Assembly: GCF_036417845.1 (NCBI RefSeq)
Contig: NC_090020.1
Span: 46,732,425 to 46,796,424 of the forward strand
Source: Apteryx mantelli
Taxonomy: Eukaryota; Chordata; Aves; Apterygiformes; Apterygidae
Direction: 5' to 3'
Length of the DNA: 64,000 nt
A program made the translations under genes and the position numbers. The notes under the pieces were generated by a model. That model was not told where the DNA came from, ran no database searches, and was given only the letters and a program-made list of their open reading frames with translations. This document shows positions 62,831 to 64,000 of the stretch, one piece after another; position 1 is the first letter of the stretch; every line of letters starts with the position of its first letter.

Positions 62831-64000
62831 GGTCCCACTCAGTTCACAGCTGAGTAAACGTGCACCTGCCATTCAGTTTGATAAAGGATTGATTGTTTAG
62901 ATTAGAGGACAACATATTGTCCGACAATGGTACTCTGGGCAATACAGTTTTTTTTCTTGACAACCTGAAACTGATTTTTCATTGCTATATTTTAATTACA
63001 AAGAGAGGACAATTTAGGACCTGAAATATAGGACAATATACAGCTGTATTTTTTAATTATGATATGTTTCAATTATTCTTGGGAAGGATTACTGGAATTG
63101 CTGCTTTTACCCACACTGAGGAGATATGTATGGTGACTTACACCAATGGAATAAAAGTAGTTCTTACCAAAGTTTTTTGCATGCCCATTAGAGTGCCTGT
63201 TACGCTTGGATATGACAATAAATCTACAAGCTAATGTAATATATTTCTCAGAATACCACAGTACCTCACCTCAAACTTTGGGAGGATGCATCAGTAAAGG
63301 TTCTTTTTGAAGGTTAAAATTTGCTTCTTTATAATGAAGAGTCTACAACGTGCATTTTTTTTTGCATATTACGCCATTATATAATATTAAAATGGCTCTG
63401 CTTAATAGGGCGTAAAAAAATATGAACCCAGCTGGTTCATAAGGGTCCATTGTAGTCTGTAGTCTCTTATCTGAACTACAAGTTCAGAATATTGTAATTT
63501 ATGTAATTTTTGTAAACAGAATGTAAAATTGCTCATTTGATCTGTGTGGATGTTAGCTACAAGTCCAAATCCTTCTTAAAATGCAAATGCCTAGAGCAAA
63601 ATAGTCACTGATTTGATACAAGCATTATTACTAAAAGCTGAAATAATTCTGTCTCTTGGAATAGCAGATTTGGGCCAGTCTTAAAATTAGGTCTGTCCTT
63701 GTGGTGCTCTGTGTAAGTTTCTGCAGGTACGACTCATCAGCAGTCTGTCTTAATGGAGAATATGGAGAATGATACACACTCAAATATTTACATATATATG
63801 CGAGAGCTACTATTATCGGTCACTTTTTTAAAAAAAAAAGTACTGAAGTTCTAGTCCAATATTTGTAAAAAATACTCTGAACGTGTTGCACAAGTGCCTA
63901 TCTGTTCAGGTGCCTCTCTAAAGTACACAGACATAGTAGCATTCTCCTTAGAAACGTGTGAAATGGTAAAAGGCTGTTTTTATTCATCTTAAATAAGATA

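Larger units (their letters stand above)
44408..64000 (+). other. EFNA5: EFNA5 intron 1 (5' part, continues past window)
   Basis: No second EFNA5 exon, whose protein would continue with the ephrin fold and its first conserved cysteines, was found in the remaining 19.6 kb. EFNA5 intron 1 is known to be very long in vertebrates. The first 650 bases are CpG-island sequence; the rest is AT-rich. It contains simple repeats (49378-49400, 49667-49684, 53955-53988, 62195-62245), an 18-base tandem duplication (57991-58026), old repeat relics (54655-54905, 55019-55085, 61180-61260, 62776-62830) and several candidate regulatory patches. Open frames here are short and unrecognised. Confidence 0.88.

Noticed and set aside
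1-64000. Endogenous retrovirus or LTR elements, CRISPR arrays, tRNA or rRNA genes, bacterial-type operons
   Set aside because: No tRNA-primer-binding site, paired LTRs, regular spacer-repeat array, cloverleaf or rRNA sequence was recognised; the window is vertebrate nuclear DNA.

Overview
The window looks like avian (archosaur) nuclear DNA. It is AT-rich and almost gene-free. It carries CR1 LINE copies with the typical ATTCTATG-type 3' tail, relics of MIR-type and other amniote-age interspersed repeats, and one strong CpG-island promoter. The only coding sequence I can support is the first coding exon of EFNA5 (ephrin-A5, first described in chicken as RAGS) on the + strand at 44283-44407. It encodes the signal peptide and the start of the mature ligand, and ends in a clean GT splice donor. 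The peptide matches what I remember of bird ephrin-A5 closely but not identically, so a bird is likely and I do not name the species.

Layout. 1-41250 is intergenic DNA upstream of EFNA5. It has no recognisable exon. It holds a MIR relic (about 1245-1366), a short CR1 3' end (9360-9441), a long broken CR1 on the minus strand (about 17659-19920) with recognisable endonuclease and reverse-transcriptase pieces, a weaker CR1-like relic (27880-28085), a second MIR (29560-29835), copies of an old palindromic repeat with a TGAAGTCAATGG core, and simple repeats. Several patches keep CpG and clustered homeodomain-type sites in AT-rich surroundings and are candidate conserved regulatory elements. 41250-45060 is the EFNA5 promoter region: CpG island A (41250-41935), a middle zone with CCAAT boxes and alternating purine-pyrimidine tracts (41936-43189), and CpG island B (43190-45060), which holds the probable leader, two overlapping upstream ORFs, the coding exon and the start of intron 1. 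44408-64000 is intron 1, which runs off the window; its most enhancer-like patches are 53160-53350 and 53680-53960.

How it fits together. Ephrin-A5 is a GPI-anchored ligand for EphA receptors and acts in axon guidance and topographic mapping. A large first intron and a long upstream desert with possible enhancers suit a spatially regulated developmental gene. I found no operon-like cluster, CRISPR array, defence system, or convincing new protein-coding gene. The many other open frames are shadows of GC-rich promoter sequence or chance openings. The exon call and the large CR1 are secure; the regulatory calls are inferences that need alignment or chromatin data.
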